From Actinomycetota bacterium (GTDB lineage Bacteria; Actinomycetota; Actinomycetes; Nanopelagicales; Nanopelagicaceae), in assembly GCA_009698975.1 (NCBI GenBank), contig WLPB01000001.1:1-20243 (forward strand): a DNA stretch of 20,243 nucleotides. Reading direction: 5' to 3'. The stretch's first letter is position 1; each line of letters begins with the position of its first letter. The notes below the pieces were generated by a model, which was not told the origin of the DNA, ran no database searches, and saw only the letters and a program-made list of their open reading frames with translations. This document shows positions 6,671 to 16,029 of the stretch, in pieces. The translations under genes and the position numbers were made by a program.

Positions 6671-9600
6671 TGGCTCTCGACACATCAATTAAGAGCGTAC
6701 TTGTCATAGGTTCCGGACCGATCGTTATTGGTCAGGCATGCGAGTTTGATTACTCTGGAACACAGGCGTGCCGAGTTCTCAAGGCCGAGGGAATCAGAGT
6801 CATTCTCGTTAATTCAAATCCTGCCACAATCATGACTGATCCAGAATTCGCTGATGCAACATATATCGAACCAATCACCCCTGAATTTATCGAGAAGATA
6901 ATTATTAAGGAACGCCCCGATGCAGTTCTTGCAACTCTTGGCGGACAAACTGCCCTCAATGCAGCTATCGGTATGCACGAAGCCGGAATTCTCGCGCGCC
7001 ATAATGTAAAACTTATCGGTGCAGATGTTCAGGCGATCCAACGCGGTGAGAATCGTGAACTATTCCGAGCGATTGTAGAGAAGGTAGGCGGCAGCTCTGC
7101 CAGGTCAATTATCTGCCACACGATTGAAGAGGTGCTGCTAGCAGCAGCGCAGTTGAACTATCCCTGCGTCATTAGACCATCATTTACCATGGGTGGTCTC
7201 GGCTCAGGAATCGCATTTGACGAAGAGAGTTTGCGACAGATTGCAGGTGCCGGGCTCAGGCATTCACCCACCTCAGAAGTTCTTATCGAGGAATCAATTA
7301 TTGGTTGGAAAGAGTACGAGCTCGAAGTTATGCGTGACAAGGTAGATAACGTCGTCATTGTCTGCTCAATCGAAAATGTTGATCCGATGGGAGTTCATAC
7401 GGGGGATTCAATCACAGTTGCACCAGCGCTGACCCTCACAGATGTTGAGTATCAGAAATTACGCAATCTCTCCATCAATATCATCCGAGAAGTGGGCGTT
7501 GAAACTGGTGGTTGCAATATTCAATATGCCGTCAATCCGGAGGACGGTCGCATTATTGTGATTGAGATGAATCCCAGAGTTTCTCGTTCGAGCGCATTGG
7601 CCTCAAAGGCCACCGGTTTCCCGATAGCAAAGATTGCGACAAAACTTGCAATTGGCTATACCCTCGACGAAATCAAAAACGACATCACGCAGGTAACGCC
7701 CGCCTCATTTGAACCAACACTGGATTACATCGTCGTGAAGGCCCCTCGTTTCGCATTTGAGAAATTTCAAGATGCTGACCCTAAATTGACTACAACGATG
7801 AAGAGCGTCGGCGAGGCGATGGCTATCGGTCGATCATTTCCCGAAGCCCTTATGAAAGCTCTGCGTTCTCTGGAGCGCAAGGAGGCTATCTTCACATTCC
7901 CACAGGAGAAGAGCGCGATATCCATCCCAACTCTTCTAGAAAGTATGAAGATCCCAACCGAGTATCGACTTCAGCAAGTTCAGCTAGCGTTGTGGGCGGG
8001 AGCAACTGCGGAGAGCGTCTTTGAATCGACCAAGATTGATCCTTGGTATCTCAACCAGATTCAAGAAATTAATGCAGCGGCGGAGCAGATTGCCCTACCT
8101 GGGGAGCTCTCCCTGGAAATTCTTAAGTTCGCTAAATCATTCGGATTTTCAGATAGTCAGATCGGCAACCTTCGTGGAATTTCTGAAGATGATGTGCGTA
8201 AAACACGTCATCACCTAGATCTACATCCGGTCTACAAGACTGTCGACACATGTGCAGCAGAGTTTGAAGCTCATACTCCCTACCATTATTCGAGCTATGA
8301 AGAGGAGAGCGAAGTTCGCCCTCGCACCCGTCCTGCGGTGATCATTCTTGGTTCTGGTCCCAACCGCATAGGCCAGGGTATTGAGTTCGACTATTCATGT
8401 GTCCATGCCGCATTTACATTGCGCGAGGCTGATTATGAAACAATCATGATTAACTGTAATCCCGAAACAGTTTCAACAGATTACGACACTAGTGATCGCC
8501 TTTACTTTGAACCACTCACCTTAGAAGATGTCTTAGAAGTTATTCATGCTGAAACTCTTGCAGGTCCAGTTCTCGGTGTTATCACACAACTCGGTGGCCA
8601 GACTCCGCTTGGACTAGCGGCCGGACTGAAGGCAGCTGGTGTCACAATTCTAGGCACAAGTCCAGAGGCAATTAACTTGGCCGAGGAGCGCGGAGCATTT
8701 GGAGATGTATTAAAGAGGTGCAATCTCACTGCTCCCGAATTCGGTATGGCTTCATCTGAAAGTGAAGCAATCGCTATCGCGTCCCGAATTGGTTATCCAG
8801 TATTGGTCCGACCTTCCTTTGTACTTGGCGGGCGAGGAATGGAGATTGTCTACGATGACGCGTCTCTCTCAAGCTTTATTGAGCGCGCCACCGAAATCAC
8901 ACCCGATCATCCTGTTTTGGTAGATCGTTTCTTAGACGCGGCAATCGAGCTTGATGTTGATGCACTATACGATGGCCACGAATTGTTCTTGGGTGGAATC
9001 ATGCAGCACATCGAAGAGGCAGGAATTCACTCGGGTGACTCAGCCTGCGTGCTCCCGGCAATGACAATCTCAGAAGATATGCGTCGCCAAGTCAGAGAAG
9101 CTACTGCTGCTATAGCAGAGGGAGTGGGGGTTCGCGGCCTAATCAATATTCAGTTCGCTGTCGCCGACAATGTTCTCTATGTTTTGGAAGCAAATCCTCG
9201 TGCATCGCGCACCGTTCCATTTGTGAGCAAGTCAACCGGAGTTGCACTGGCGAAGGCGGCGGCACGGATCTCTGTTGGTTCAACTATTGCGTCCTTGCAA
9301 GATGAAGGATTGCTACCTCGAGACGAGCGATATATCCCGCGCGGTATTAGCGTTAAAGAGGCAGTGCTTCCATGGAACCGTTTTAGACGCAGCGATGGTC
9401 GTGGCGTTGATGCGGTTCTTGGACCTGAGATGCGTTCTACCGGCGAAGTTATGGGAATCTCCGAAACATTTGGCGGCGCTTATGCAAAGAGTCAGATCAG
9501 CTCATTCGGTCCGCTGCCAAAAGCGGGCACGGTCTTTATCTCTTTAGCTGATAAAGATAAAAACTTTGGTATCGAATCGGCTCGAGCTCTCTCGCTCATG

Positions 9601-9933
9601 GGTTTCACATTGTTAGCAACTGCTGGTACTTCAGAATTTCTCGCCCAACATGGGGTCGTTTCGCAGTTGGTGCGTAAGAATTCAGAGGGAAAGGGCGCTC
9701 TCGGAGAGCCCACTATTGTAGATATTCTCAATGCAGGAGATATTGATCTCGTCATCAATACACCGGTTGGGCGCGGAACTCGCGCCGATGGCTGGGCCAT
9801 TCGTACTGCAGCGGTTCAGAGGAATATTCCCATCATCACAACTACGCCTGGTTTTAGCGCAGCGGTTGAAGGTATAAAGGTTCTGCGCAAGGGCGATCTC
9901 GATGTCAAGTCCTTACAGGAGTGGCTTGCATGA
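6670..9933 (+). CDS. carB: Carbamoyl phosphate synthase, large subunit
   Basis: Makes carbamoyl phosphate from ammonia, bicarbonate and two ATP for both pyrimidines and arginine. The 1087 residues match a full-length CarB. The first synthetase half (about 8-400) begins with [16 protein letters not shown]. The oligomerisation region follows, then a second half (about 555-940) that begins with [16 protein letters not shown]. Both halves keep the ATP-grasp metal-site segments ([15 protein letters not shown] and [15 protein letters not shown]). A C-terminal MGS-like allosteric domain (about 945-1075) is present with [17 protein letters not shown] and INTPVGRG, so nucleotide or ornithine control is plausible. 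The stop overlaps pyrK by 4 bp. No interruption is seen. Confidence 0.97.
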   Translation: MALDTSIKSVLVIGSGPIVIGQACEFDYSGTQACRVLKAEGIRVILVNSNPATIMTDPEFADATYIEPITPEFIEKIIIKERPDAVLATLGGQTALNAAIGMHEAGILARHNVKLIGADVQAIQRGENRELFRAIVEKVGGSSARSIICHTIEEVLLAAAQLNYPCVIRPSFTMGGLGSGIAFDEESLRQIAGAGLRHSPTSEVLIEESIIGWKEYELEVMRDKVDNVVIVCSIENVDPMGVHTGDSITVAPALTLTDVEYQKLRNLSINIIREVGVETGGCNIQYAVNPEDGRIIVIEMNPRVSRSSALASKATGFPIAKIATKLAIGYTLDEIKNDITQVTPASFEPTLDYIVVKAPRFAFEKFQDADPKLTTTMKSVGEAMAIGRSFPEALMKALRSLERKEAIFTFPQEKSAISIPTLLESMKIPTEYRLQQVQLALWAGATAESVFESTKIDPWYLNQIQEINAAAEQIALPGELSLEILKFAKSFGFSDSQIGNLRGISEDDVRKTRHHLDLHPVYKTVDTCAAEFEAHTPYHYSSYEEESEVRPRTRPAVIILGSGPNRIGQGIEFDYSCVHAAFTLREADYETIMINCNPETVSTDYDTSDRLYFEPLTLEDVLEVIHAETLAGPVLGVITQLGGQTPLGLAAGLKAAGVTILGTSPEAINLAEERGAFGDVLKRCNLTAPEFGMASSESEAIAIASRIGYPVLVRPSFVLGGRGMEIVYDDASLSSFIERATEITPDHPVLVDRFLDAAIELDVDALYDGHELFLGGIMQHIEEAGIHSGDSACVLPAMTISEDMRRQVREATAAIAEGVGVRGLINIQFAVADNVLYVLEANPRASRTVPFVSKSTGVALAKAAARISVGSTIASLQDEGLLPRDERYIPRGISVKEAVLPWNRFRRSDGRGVDAVLGPEMRSTGEVMGISETFGGAYAKSQISSFGPLPKAGTVFISLADKDKNFGIESARALSLMGFTLLATAGTSEFLAQHGVVSQLVRKNSEGKGALGEPTIVDILNAGDIDLVINTPVGRGTRADGWAIRTAAVQRNIPIITTTPGFSAAVEGIKVLRKGDLDVKSLQEWLA

Positions 9934-10778
9934 GCACGATAAATAAATCAGCAACTCAGTTAACGGCAACAATCATTGCGAATAAGAGAATCGGTGCATA
10001 TCACCAGATAATTCTCAGTGTGGGTGATGTAGTTAAGGATTGTCGTCCAGGTAACTTCATTGCAATCAGCGTCGGCGGAGATTCAAGTCGAATGATTTTA
10101 CGTCGTGCGTTTGCAATTTCGAGAACGTCTGAGAGCTCTCAATATGGTGGCACAATCGAGCTCATAGTTGCGCCTCATGGTTCAGGCTCCAAGTGGCTCT
10201 GCTCGCAGGCCGAAGGTGTAGAACTTGATGTAGTGACACCCCTCGGCACTTCCTTTGGAATCCCTACCGAGCCAGTCAATGTTCTTTTAATCGGCGGCGG
10301 ATATGGTTCTGCGCCACTTTTCGGTCTTGCTGATGTCTTGAAGTCACGCGGTTCGCGGGTGGATATGTTGTTAGGTGCAAGTACTGGCGCAAAGATCTAC
10401 GCACCGATGGAGGGGAAACGGTCTGTTAACTCACTGCAGATAATCACGGAAGATGGCTCTATGGGAGAGACAGGACGCGTAACCTCAACTCTCAATGAAA
10501 TCATTACAGATCGCGCCGTAGACATTATTTATTCATGTGGCCCTATGGCGATGCTTAAGGCTATTACTGAGATTGCAGATGCTCGCGGAGTGATTCACCA
10601 ATGCGCGGTTGAAGAAGCAATGGCCTGCGGTATCGGCATATGCATGACTTGCGTGCTACCAGTGCGAGATAGTGATGGTTCAATTGCAATGAAGAGATCG
10701 TGTATCGATGGACCGGTGATGGATGGATCCACAGTCTGTTGGGATCTTGTAGGAAAGAATCCGGGGGAGTTCGCATGA
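9930..10778 (+). CDS. pyrK: Dihydroorotate dehydrogenase electron-transfer subunit (PyrK)
   Basis: Flavin and iron-sulfur partner of a class 1B dihydroorotate dehydrogenase, passing electrons from PyrD to NAD+. ATG 9930 is chosen because it overlaps the carB stop (ATGA) and follows AGGAG (9917-9921) by 8 bases; it gives 282 residues. The ferredoxin-reductase-type FAD domain holds RRAFAIS (58-64). The NAD-binding domain has [16 protein letters not shown] (119-134) and [10 protein letters not shown]. The C-terminal [2Fe-2S] ligands are C233, C238, C241 and C258 (C-x4-C-x2-C-x16-C) in [11 protein letters not shown] and KRSCIDGP. Together with the active-site Cys of the next gene, this supports an NAD-linked enzyme. 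Confidence 0.93.
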   Translation: MSTINKSATQLTATIIANKRIGAYHQIILSVGDVVKDCRPGNFIAISVGGDSSRMILRRAFAISRTSESSQYGGTIELIVAPHGSGSKWLCSQAEGVELDVVTPLGTSFGIPTEPVNVLLIGGGYGSAPLFGLADVLKSRGSRVDMLLGASTGAKIYAPMEGKRSVNSLQIITEDGSMGETGRVTSTLNEIITDRAVDIIYSCGPMAMLKAITEIADARGVIHQCAVEEAMACGIGICMTCVLPVRDSDGSIAMKRSCIDGPVMDGSTVCWDLVGKNPGEFA

Positions 10779-11713
10779 AGACTGTAGATCTCTCCACAAC
10801 CCTCGGAAATGCTTGGTTTCCCGCTCCTATTTTTACAGCGAGTGGCTGTGCCAGTAGCGGGAAAGAACTTGCTCAATTCTTTCCACTCAAAGATATCGGC
10901 GCAGTTGTAACGAAATCTGTAATGACTAAACCGCGACATGGTCGTCCGACCCCTCGTATGGCAGAGACTCCTTCGGGAATGCTCAACTCGATCGGTCTAC
11001 AAGGGCCAGGAATAGATGCATTTCTCGCCAATGATGTTCCTTGGTTAATATCGCAAGGCGCTCGGGTTATTGTCTCCATTGCTGGTGAGACGGCGGATGA
11101 ATTTGCAGTTCTAGCCCGCAAAATCAGAGCAACGGGTGGCATCAGCGCAATCGAAGTCAATATCTCTTGCCCGAATGTAGAAAATCGTGGACTTGTATTT
11201 GCAACTGATTGCGATACTTCTGCGCGAGTGATTGATAGCGTACGCAAGATTATCGGGGGAGAGATTCCCATAATTGCAAAACTTACCCCCGATGTCACCG
11301 ATATCGTCAGCGTAGCAAAAGCAGTGTCAGATTCAGGAGCGGATGCAGTCGCTTTGATTAATACCCTTCTCGGAATGGTGATCAATGTAGATTCTATGCG
11401 TCCACATCTCGGCGGAAAGACAGGCGGGCTATCCGGTCCTGCGATTAGACCTGTTGCAGTGCGTGCAATTTATCAAGTGCATAGTGCGCTGCCCCAGTTA
11501 CCTATATTAGGGATGGGGGGAGTGGCAAGTGGGCGTGACGCTTTCGAAATGATCTTGGCAGGAGCATCAGGAGTATCTGTCGGAACAGCAAACTTCGGAA
11601 ATCCAACAGCTGCAATCTCAATCCAACGGGAACTTGGTGAACTGCTTGCTGCTAAGGGATTTTCTTCACTCAGGCAGGCAGTTGGATATGCGCATAGAGA
11701 TGAGAAGAGTTGA
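10775..11713 (+). CDS. pyrD: Dihydroorotate dehydrogenase, class 1B catalytic subunit
   Basis: FMN enzyme that oxidises dihydroorotate to orotate in the cytosol. Start ATG 10775 overlaps the pyrK stop by 4 bp and follows GGGGGAG; the product has 312 residues. The catalytic base is Cys132 in VNISCPNV, the class 1 residue (class 2 has Ser). Other marks are ASGCASSG near the N terminus, the FMN and substrate segment NSIGLQGPG, AKLTPDVTD, ALINTLLGM, GGLSGPAIRP, and the phosphate-binding GMGGVASGRDA and GASGVSVGTA. There is no N-terminal membrane segment, as expected for class 1. Mycobacterium and Streptomyces instead use class 2, quinone-linked enzymes as far as I recall, so this pair is unusual for the phylum. 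Confidence 0.94.
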   Translation: MKTVDLSTTLGNAWFPAPIFTASGCASSGKELAQFFPLKDIGAVVTKSVMTKPRHGRPTPRMAETPSGMLNSIGLQGPGIDAFLANDVPWLISQGARVIVSIAGETADEFAVLARKIRATGGISAIEVNISCPNVENRGLVFATDCDTSARVIDSVRKIIGGEIPIIAKLTPDVTDIVSVAKAVSDSGADAVALINTLLGMVINVDSMRPHLGGKTGGLSGPAIRPVAVRAIYQVHSALPQLPILGMGGVASGRDAFEMILAGASGVSVGTANFGNPTAAISIQRELGELLAAKGFSSLRQAVGYAHRDEKS

Positions 11714-11714
11714 G

Positions 11715-12422
11715 ATGACATCACCGATTATCCTTGCAGTAGATACTCGCGAGCTAGAGGTTGCGAAGCGTTGGATAGATGCGACTCGTGAAAGCGTTGC
11801 AGTGTACAAACTTGGTTTGGAGTTCTTTCTCACCTTTGGCGCCGATGGAGTGCGGGAGATTGAAAGTGAATTCGGCGTAGATATCTTCCTAGATCTTAAG
11901 CTCCACGATATTCCCAATACAGTCTCCTCTGCGACCTCTGCCATCGCTGGACTTTCACCACGTTTTCTCACCGTGCATGCAAGTGGCGGCAGCGCGATGA
12001 TTGCAGCTGCGGCAACGGCAGCTCCTCATATAGACATCACTGCGGTAACTATTTTGACATCACTATCGGAGGAGGATTTGTTCTCAGTAGGTTTCGCAAA
12101 TCCCGCCTTAGAGAGTGCTGTTGCACTGGCACAGTTAGCAACGATTTCGGGCGCTCGAGCGATTGTCTGCTCACCGTTAGAGATTGGTGCTATTCGCAGA
12201 GTGGTCGGTGATGAGATTACGATTATCACGCCAGGAGTTAGACCAGCCTCCTCGCAATTGGCTGATGATCAGGTTCGCACAATGACGCCTGAGGCAGCTA
12301 TCGCTCAAGGAGCAAATTTTGTGGTGATTGGTAGACCTATTACCGGCAAATGGAGCGATGGAGCAACGGCCATGAATAAGGCCGCCAGGGATATCGCGGC
12401 ATCGATTCAATTTATTTCTTAA
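11715..12422 (+). CDS. pyrF: Orotidine 5'-phosphate decarboxylase, type 1
   Basis: Last step to UMP. ATG 11715, one base after the pyrD stop, gives 235 residues beginning MTSPIILAVDTRE, the normal type 1 N terminus; earlier in-frame starts would extend into pyrD. The catalytic tetrad is visible as D60-x-K62-x-x-D65 in FLDLKLHDIPNTV, with a substrate Lys in YKLGLEFF. The phosphate-binding end has TPGVRP and VIGRPITG. Mycobacterial and streptomycete PyrF are generally type 2, longer and with a different motif, so the type 1 form is notable. It ends 28 bases before mihF-gmk, which has its own promoter. pyrE is not in the window. Confidence 0.94.
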   Translation: MTSPIILAVDTRELEVAKRWIDATRESVAVYKLGLEFFLTFGADGVREIESEFGVDIFLDLKLHDIPNTVSSATSAIAGLSPRFLTVHASGGSAMIAAAATAAPHIDITAVTILTSLSEEDLFSVGFANPALESAVALAQLATISGARAIVCSPLEIGAIRRVVGDEITIITPGVRPASSQLADDQVRTMTPEAAIAQGANFVVIGRPITGKWSDGATAMNKAARDIAASIQFIS

Positions 12423-12439
12423 GTGAGCTGCAGGTCGGT

Positions 12440-12445
12440 TAGAAT
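12440..12445 (+). promoter_or_regulatory. Leaderless promoter -10 for mihF-gmk
   Basis: TAGAAT lies five bases before ATG 12451, so transcription would begin at or next to the A of the start codon. There is no SD before this ATG. Leaderless mRNAs with TANNNT placed 6-7 bases before the start codon are common in Actinobacteria. No recognisable -35 is present. Confidence 0.65.
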
Positions 12446-12450
12446 TGGGC

Positions 12451-13320
12451 ATGGCCCAACCACCAATCATGTCAGCGCAGGATCGCTCTCGCGCACTTGA
12501 AGCGGCGAAGGCGGCACGACAAGAGCGAAGCGCCCTTAAATCTCGAGTACGAGATGGTTCGCTCTCTTTCTCTGGCGTCATTGAAATTGCATCTAAGAAT
12601 CAAGTTGTCGCAAAGATGCGCGTTGTTGAACTCCTTGAGTCGATTCCTGGCTATGGAAAAGTTCGCGCGCAAGCACTTATGGAGAAGAGCGCAATCTCTC
12701 CAACGCGGCGGCTGCAAGGTTTAGGAAAGCTTCAAATGAGCGCGCTTCTCGCTGAATTTTCGAAACCATCCGTCCATCGTGGAAAGCTCTTTGTACTGTC
12801 GGGGCCTGGAGGAGTTGGAAAGAGCTCCGTTGCAAAAGCTTTGCGAGCTGTTCCAGAATTTTGGGTAAGTGTCTCTGCCACGACGCGACCACCGCGATTT
12901 AATGAAGTCGATGGCGTCGACTACCTCTTCTATTCGAATGAGAGATTCGATAAAGCTATCGAAGATGGAGAGTTTCTTGAGTGGGCCGCATTTGCCGGAA
13001 ATCGATACGGTACGCCCGCCAAATCAGTTCAAGAGAAACTAGATTTTGGACTCAGCGTTCTGTTGGAGATTGAGATAGATGGAGCGAAACAAGTTAAGGC
13101 GAAGTTACCGCAAGCCATATTGGTGTTCCTGGAGCCTCCTTCATGGGAGGAGCTGGTATCACGCCTAGAAGGGCGGGGGACGGACTCTCCAGAGCGACGA
13201 GCGACTCGATTGGCTTTGGCGCAAGAGGAGCTCGCTGCTGCCTCATATTTCGATACTGTCCTGATCAATGACCGGGTCGAAGAGGTCGTCGCAAGCCTGA
13301 TAAGATTGGCAACATCGTAA
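12451..13320 (+). CDS. gmk: Fusion of actinobacterial integration host factor (mIHF) and guanylate kinase
   Basis: One uninterrupted frame of 289 residues. Residues 1-103 are mIHF, the actinobacterial nucleoid protein. They begin MAQPPIMSAQDRSRALEAA, followed by a basic helix, then LLESIPGYGKVRAQALMEK, SPTRRLQGLG and ALLAEF. Residues about 111-285 are guanylate kinase (GMP + ATP to GDP + ADP), with P-loop GPGGVGKSS (118-126), SVSATTRPPR, EVDGVDYLF, FLEWA...GNRYGTP, VLLEIEIDGAKQV, and LEPPSWEELVSRLEGRG. The linker is about seven residues (SKPSVHR). Streptomyces has mihF and gmk as adjacent genes in this slot, so a gene fusion explains the arrangement. ATG 12451 gives the canonical mIHF N terminus and sits right after a -10. 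An internal ATG at 12736 with an SD could yield a 194-residue free Gmk. Confidence 0.93.
   Translation: MAQPPIMSAQDRSRALEAAKAARQERSALKSRVRDGSLSFSGVIEIASKNQVVAKMRVVELLESIPGYGKVRAQALMEKSAISPTRRLQGLGKLQMSALLAEFSKPSVHRGKLFVLSGPGGVGKSSVAKALRAVPEFWVSVSATTRPPRFNEVDGVDYLFYSNERFDKAIEDGEFLEWAAFAGNRYGTPAKSVQEKLDFGLSVLLEIEIDGAKQVKAKLPQAILVFLEPPSWEELVSRLEGRGTDSPERRATRLALAQEELAAASYFDTVLINDRVEEVVASLIRLATS
12723..12738 (+). promoter_or_regulatory. Possible internal ribosome binding site and start for stand-alone Gmk
   Basis: AGGAAA (12723-12728) lies 7 bases before an in-frame ATG (12736) near the end of the mIHF domain. Starting there gives 194 residues with a 16-residue lead before the kinase fold, close to the usual Gmk length. 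The bases also encode the conserved mIHF segment GLGKLQM, so the SD may be coincidence. Confidence 0.35.
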
Positions 13321-13357
13321 GGCCCTTGCTGTGAGGGTTTGTTAGAAGGAGAGCCCC

Positions 13358-13618
13358 ATGAGCGGACATGCCGACGGAATTACACATCCACCTATCGACG
13401 AGCTTCTCGATAAGGCAGGTTCTAAGTACGCCCTAGTTCTCTACGCGGCCAAGCGCGCGCGTCAGATCAACGCTTATTACTCACAGCAGAATGAAGGCTT
13501 ACTCGATTATGTAGGCCCACTTGTAGAACACCACGTTCATGAGAAGCCGCTCTCGATTGCACTACGCGAGATTAACGATGGTCTTCTGACTATCGAAAAT
13601 CTAGAGCCAACTGCATAA
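13358..13618 (+). CDS. rpoZ: RNA polymerase omega subunit
   Basis: Small RNA polymerase subunit that stabilises the beta' chain. The 86 residues contain [20 protein letters not shown], then [14 protein letters not shown], and the actinobacterial C-terminal block [23 protein letters not shown] 13358 follows AAGGAG (13346-13351) at a good distance of 6 bases. It lies after gmk, its usual neighbour in Actinobacteria and many other bacteria. The 37-base gap to gmk contains only a weak 4-bp stem (CCCT/AGGG, 13323-13337). Confidence 0.96.
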   Translation: MSGHADGITHPPIDELLDKAGSKYALVLYAAKRARQINAYYSQQNEGLLDYVGPLVEHHVHEKPLSIALREINDGLLTIENLEPTA

Positions 13619-13634
13619 CCTCAACTTTTCACCT

Positions 13635-14834
13635 ATGTCTGCCCCTGCTCACGAGATAATTCTCGGGGTTGGTGGAGGCATCGCCGCTTACAAATCTTGC
13701 GATCTTCTTCGCCGTCTTCAAGATTCAGGTTTTGGTGTAACTGTAGTTCCCACACCTTCATCGCTGAATTTTGTTGGTCAAGCAACATGGGAAGCGCTAT
13801 CGGCAAGATCGGCGACAACATCAGTTTTTGAAGATGTGGATCAGGTTCGACATGTTTCGTTAGCACGTCATGCTCGTGGCGCAATTATCGCCCCAGCAAC
13901 AGCAGATCTCATCGCTCGGATCGCTGCTGGTCGCGCTGACGATTTACTCACCAATGTTGTTCTGGCTGCGGAATTTCCAATATTGATTGTTCCTGCTATG
14001 CATCCTGCGATGTGGAGCAATAAGGCAACGCAAGAAAATGTTGCCAAGCTTGTCGAACGCGGTTTCGATGTAATGCAGCCAGACGTTGGCGCACTCACGA
14101 GCGGAGACCATGGCAAGGGTCGCTTCCCTGAAACTACTGCAATCATTGAGCGTTTCACAACACACACTTTGGCGCCTCAGGATCTTGTAGGTAAGAAGGT
14201 GCTGGTAACAGCGGGCGGAACTCGAGAAGCGTTAGACCCAGTTCGATTTATCGGCAACAAATCGAGCGGCAAACAGGGGATTGCGATTGCGGAAGCAGCG
14301 ATTGCTCGTGGAGCAGATGTCACTTTGGTGGCTGCAAATTGCGAAATTGATAGCTCCTCTAAAATATCCAGATTTAATGTCGAAAACACTGAGCAGATGC
14401 AGGCAGAACTTTCACGTCATTTCTCAGATTGTGACATTCTCTTTATGGCTGCCGCAATTGCTGACGCTCGGCCCGAGCATCTATCCCATGAGAAAATTAA
14501 GAAGGATTCCTTCAAAGAAATTCATCTCACTCAGAACCCTGATCTTCTTGCGAACTTAGCACTTAAGAAATCACCGCGACAAATAATTGTGGCATTTGCC
14601 GCTGAAACTGCAGATGATTCGCATTTACTTGCGAGAGAGAAGATGGCGCGAAAGGGCGCGAACCTCATATATCTCAATGATGTATCTGACGGCGCAATCT
14701 TTGGAGAAGAACAGACATTTGGTTCGATACTCGGCGCAGAAACAGCTCTCGAAATCACTGCTCCTATCTCAAAAATTTCACTCGCTCATCAGCTCATCAA
14801 TCAAGCTCTCTTGCTCTCGGATAAGTTAGGATAA
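13635..14834 (+). CDS. coaBC: Bifunctional phosphopantothenoylcysteine decarboxylase / phosphopantothenate-cysteine ligase
   Basis: Two successive steps of coenzyme A synthesis. The 399 residues match full-length CoaBC. The CoaC flavoprotein domain (about 5-175) has [10 protein letters not shown], the catalytic His73 in [24 protein letters not shown] and PAMHPAMW. The CoaB domain (about 185-395) has [43 protein letters not shown] and FAAETADD. Two CoaC positions differ from the E. coli pattern: His123 stands where PXMNXXMW has Asn, and Ser156 stands in [10 protein letters not shown] where LACG has the active-site Cys. Actinobacterial relatives may share these; I could not check. No SD precedes ATG 13635. 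Confidence 0.94.
   Translation: MSAPAHEIILGVGGGIAAYKSCDLLRRLQDSGFGVTVVPTPSSLNFVGQATWEALSARSATTSVFEDVDQVRHVSLARHARGAIIAPATADLIARIAAGRADDLLTNVVLAAEFPILIVPAMHPAMWSNKATQENVAKLVERGFDVMQPDVGALTSGDHGKGRFPETTAIIERFTTHTLAPQDLVGKKVLVTAGGTREALDPVRFIGNKSSGKQGIAIAEAAIARGADVTLVAANCEIDSSSKISRFNVENTEQMQAELSRHFSDCDILFMAAAIADARPEHLSHEKIKKDSFKEIHLTQNPDLLANLALKKSPRQIIVAFAAETADDSHLLAREKMARKGANLIYLNDVSDGAIFGEEQTFGSILGAETALEITAPISKISLAHQLINQALLLSDKLG
14827..14832 (+). promoter_or_regulatory. Possible leaderless promoter -10 for metK
   Basis: TAGGAT ends six bases before ATG 14839, the same spacing as the def element. AGGA inside it (14828-14831) could instead serve as an SD with a 7-base gap, so the two readings compete. 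No SAM riboswitch could fit in the 4 bases between coaBC and metK. Confidence 0.35.
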
Positions 14835-14838
14835 TCAA

Positions 14839-16029
14839 ATGTCAAAGCGCCTATTTACCTCAGAATCAGTAACCGAGGGTCATCCAGATAAGATTGCAGA
14901 TCAGATCTCAGATGCCATCTTGGATTCCCTGTTAGCACAGGATTCCGCTAGTCGTGTTGCTGTCGAAACTCTAATTACAACAGGACAAGTTCATGTTGCC
15001 GGAGAAGTCACGACAAATGGTTATGCCGATGTAATGGGCATTGTTCGAGATACTGTTATCGGAATTGGCTATGACTCTTCCGTGAAGGGTTTCGATGGAA
15101 ATAGTTGCGGTGTTTCAATTTCAATCGGTCAACAGTCTCCAGATATTGCTCAAGGTGTGGATGATGCTTTCGAACATCGTGTTGCGGCAGCGGTGGATCC
15201 GCTTGACCTTCAAGGCGCAGGCGATCAAGGCTTAATGTTTGGTTATGCATGTGATGATACAAAAGAGCTCATGCCGCTACCTATCTATCTTGCTCACCAG
15301 CTAGCTCAGCAACTCTCAAAGGTTCGCAAAAGCGGCGAGCTCGCCTATCTTCGGCCAGATGGAAAGACTCAGGTCACAATCGAATATGACGGCGATAAGG
15401 CGGTCGCAATCGACACTGTCGTTATCTCAAGTCAACATGCGGAAGAGGTAGACGTTGCTGGCAAGTTGACTCCAGAAATCATTGAGTATGTCATTAACCC
15501 AATCCTTAATACCGTTGACCTTCCGCGCAAGGACCTACGGACATTGATTAATCCGACCGGTCGCTTTGTTGTCGGTGGTCCGATGGGTGATGCTGGATTG
15601 ACTGGGCGCAAGATTATTGTTGATACATATGGTGGAATGGCTCGTCACGGAGGTGGAGCATTCTCCGGTAAAGATCCTTCGAAGGTGGATAGATCCGCAG
15701 CGTATGCGATGCGTTGGGTAGCGAAGAATGTTGTTGCAGCTGGCTTGGCGCGACGTTGTGAGGTCCAGGTTGCCTATGCGATCGGCAAGGCGCAACCGGT
15801 GGGAGTATTTGTTGAAACTTTCGGAACTGAAACTGTTGATGTAAAGAAGATTCAGAGCGCAGTCACAGCTGTCTTTGATCTTCGACCAGCGGCAATCATT
15901 AGAGACCTCAATCTTCTCCGTCCTATCTATTCGCAGACAGCAGCTTACGGTCACTTCGGTAGAGAACTTCCTGACTTTACCTGGGAGAGAACAGACCGTG
16001 TTGCCGCCCTGCAAGCGGCGGTCAAGTAA
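14839..16029 (+). CDS. metK: S-adenosylmethionine synthase
   Basis: Makes SAM from methionine and ATP. The 396 residues match the family. The N-terminal [20 protein letters not shown] contains the ATP-site His15 and metal Asp17. The signature hexapeptide GAGDQG is present in [13 protein letters not shown], and the P-loop-like [16 protein letters not shown] is intact. C-terminal segments [10 protein letters not shown] and [10 protein letters not shown] are also present. It provides SAM for methyltransferases such as RsmB downstream. Only four bases separate it from coaBC, as is common in Actinobacteria. It ends 28 bases before the chosen priA start. Confidence 0.98.
   Translation: MSKRLFTSESVTEGHPDKIADQISDAILDSLLAQDSASRVAVETLITTGQVHVAGEVTTNGYADVMGIVRDTVIGIGYDSSVKGFDGNSCGVSISIGQQSPDIAQGVDDAFEHRVAAAVDPLDLQGAGDQGLMFGYACDDTKELMPLPIYLAHQLAQQLSKVRKSGELAYLRPDGKTQVTIEYDGDKAVAIDTVVISSQHAEEVDVAGKLTPEIIEYVINPILNTVDLPRKDLRTLINPTGRFVVGGPMGDAGLTGRKIIVDTYGGMARHGGGAFSGKDPSKVDRSAAYAMRWVAKNVVAAGLARRCEVQVAYAIGKAQPVGVFVETFGTETVDVKKIQSAVTAVFDLRPAAIIRDLNLLRPIYSQTAAYGHFGRELPDFTWERTDRVAALQAAVK

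Noticed and set aside
10700..10774. Earlier in-frame start for pyrD
   Set aside because: It would overlap pyrK by 79 bases; ATG 10775 has a strong SD and the usual 4-base overlap.
10873..11385. 170-codon open frame on the minus strand within pyrD
   Set aside because: Same reasons; pyrD motifs are intact through the whole stretch.
11634..11714. Earlier in-frame starts for pyrF
   Set aside because: The added residues overlap pyrD and do not resemble PyrF N termini; MTSPIILAVD starts the known fold.
13322..13342. Possible terminator between gmk and rpoZ (CCCT/AGGG then TTTGTT)
   Set aside because: Only four Watson-Crick pairs plus wobbles and a broken T-run; too weak to call.
15535..16014. 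159-codon open frame on the minus strand within metK
   Set aside because: metK is complete and conserved here; the opposite frame has no recognisable domain.
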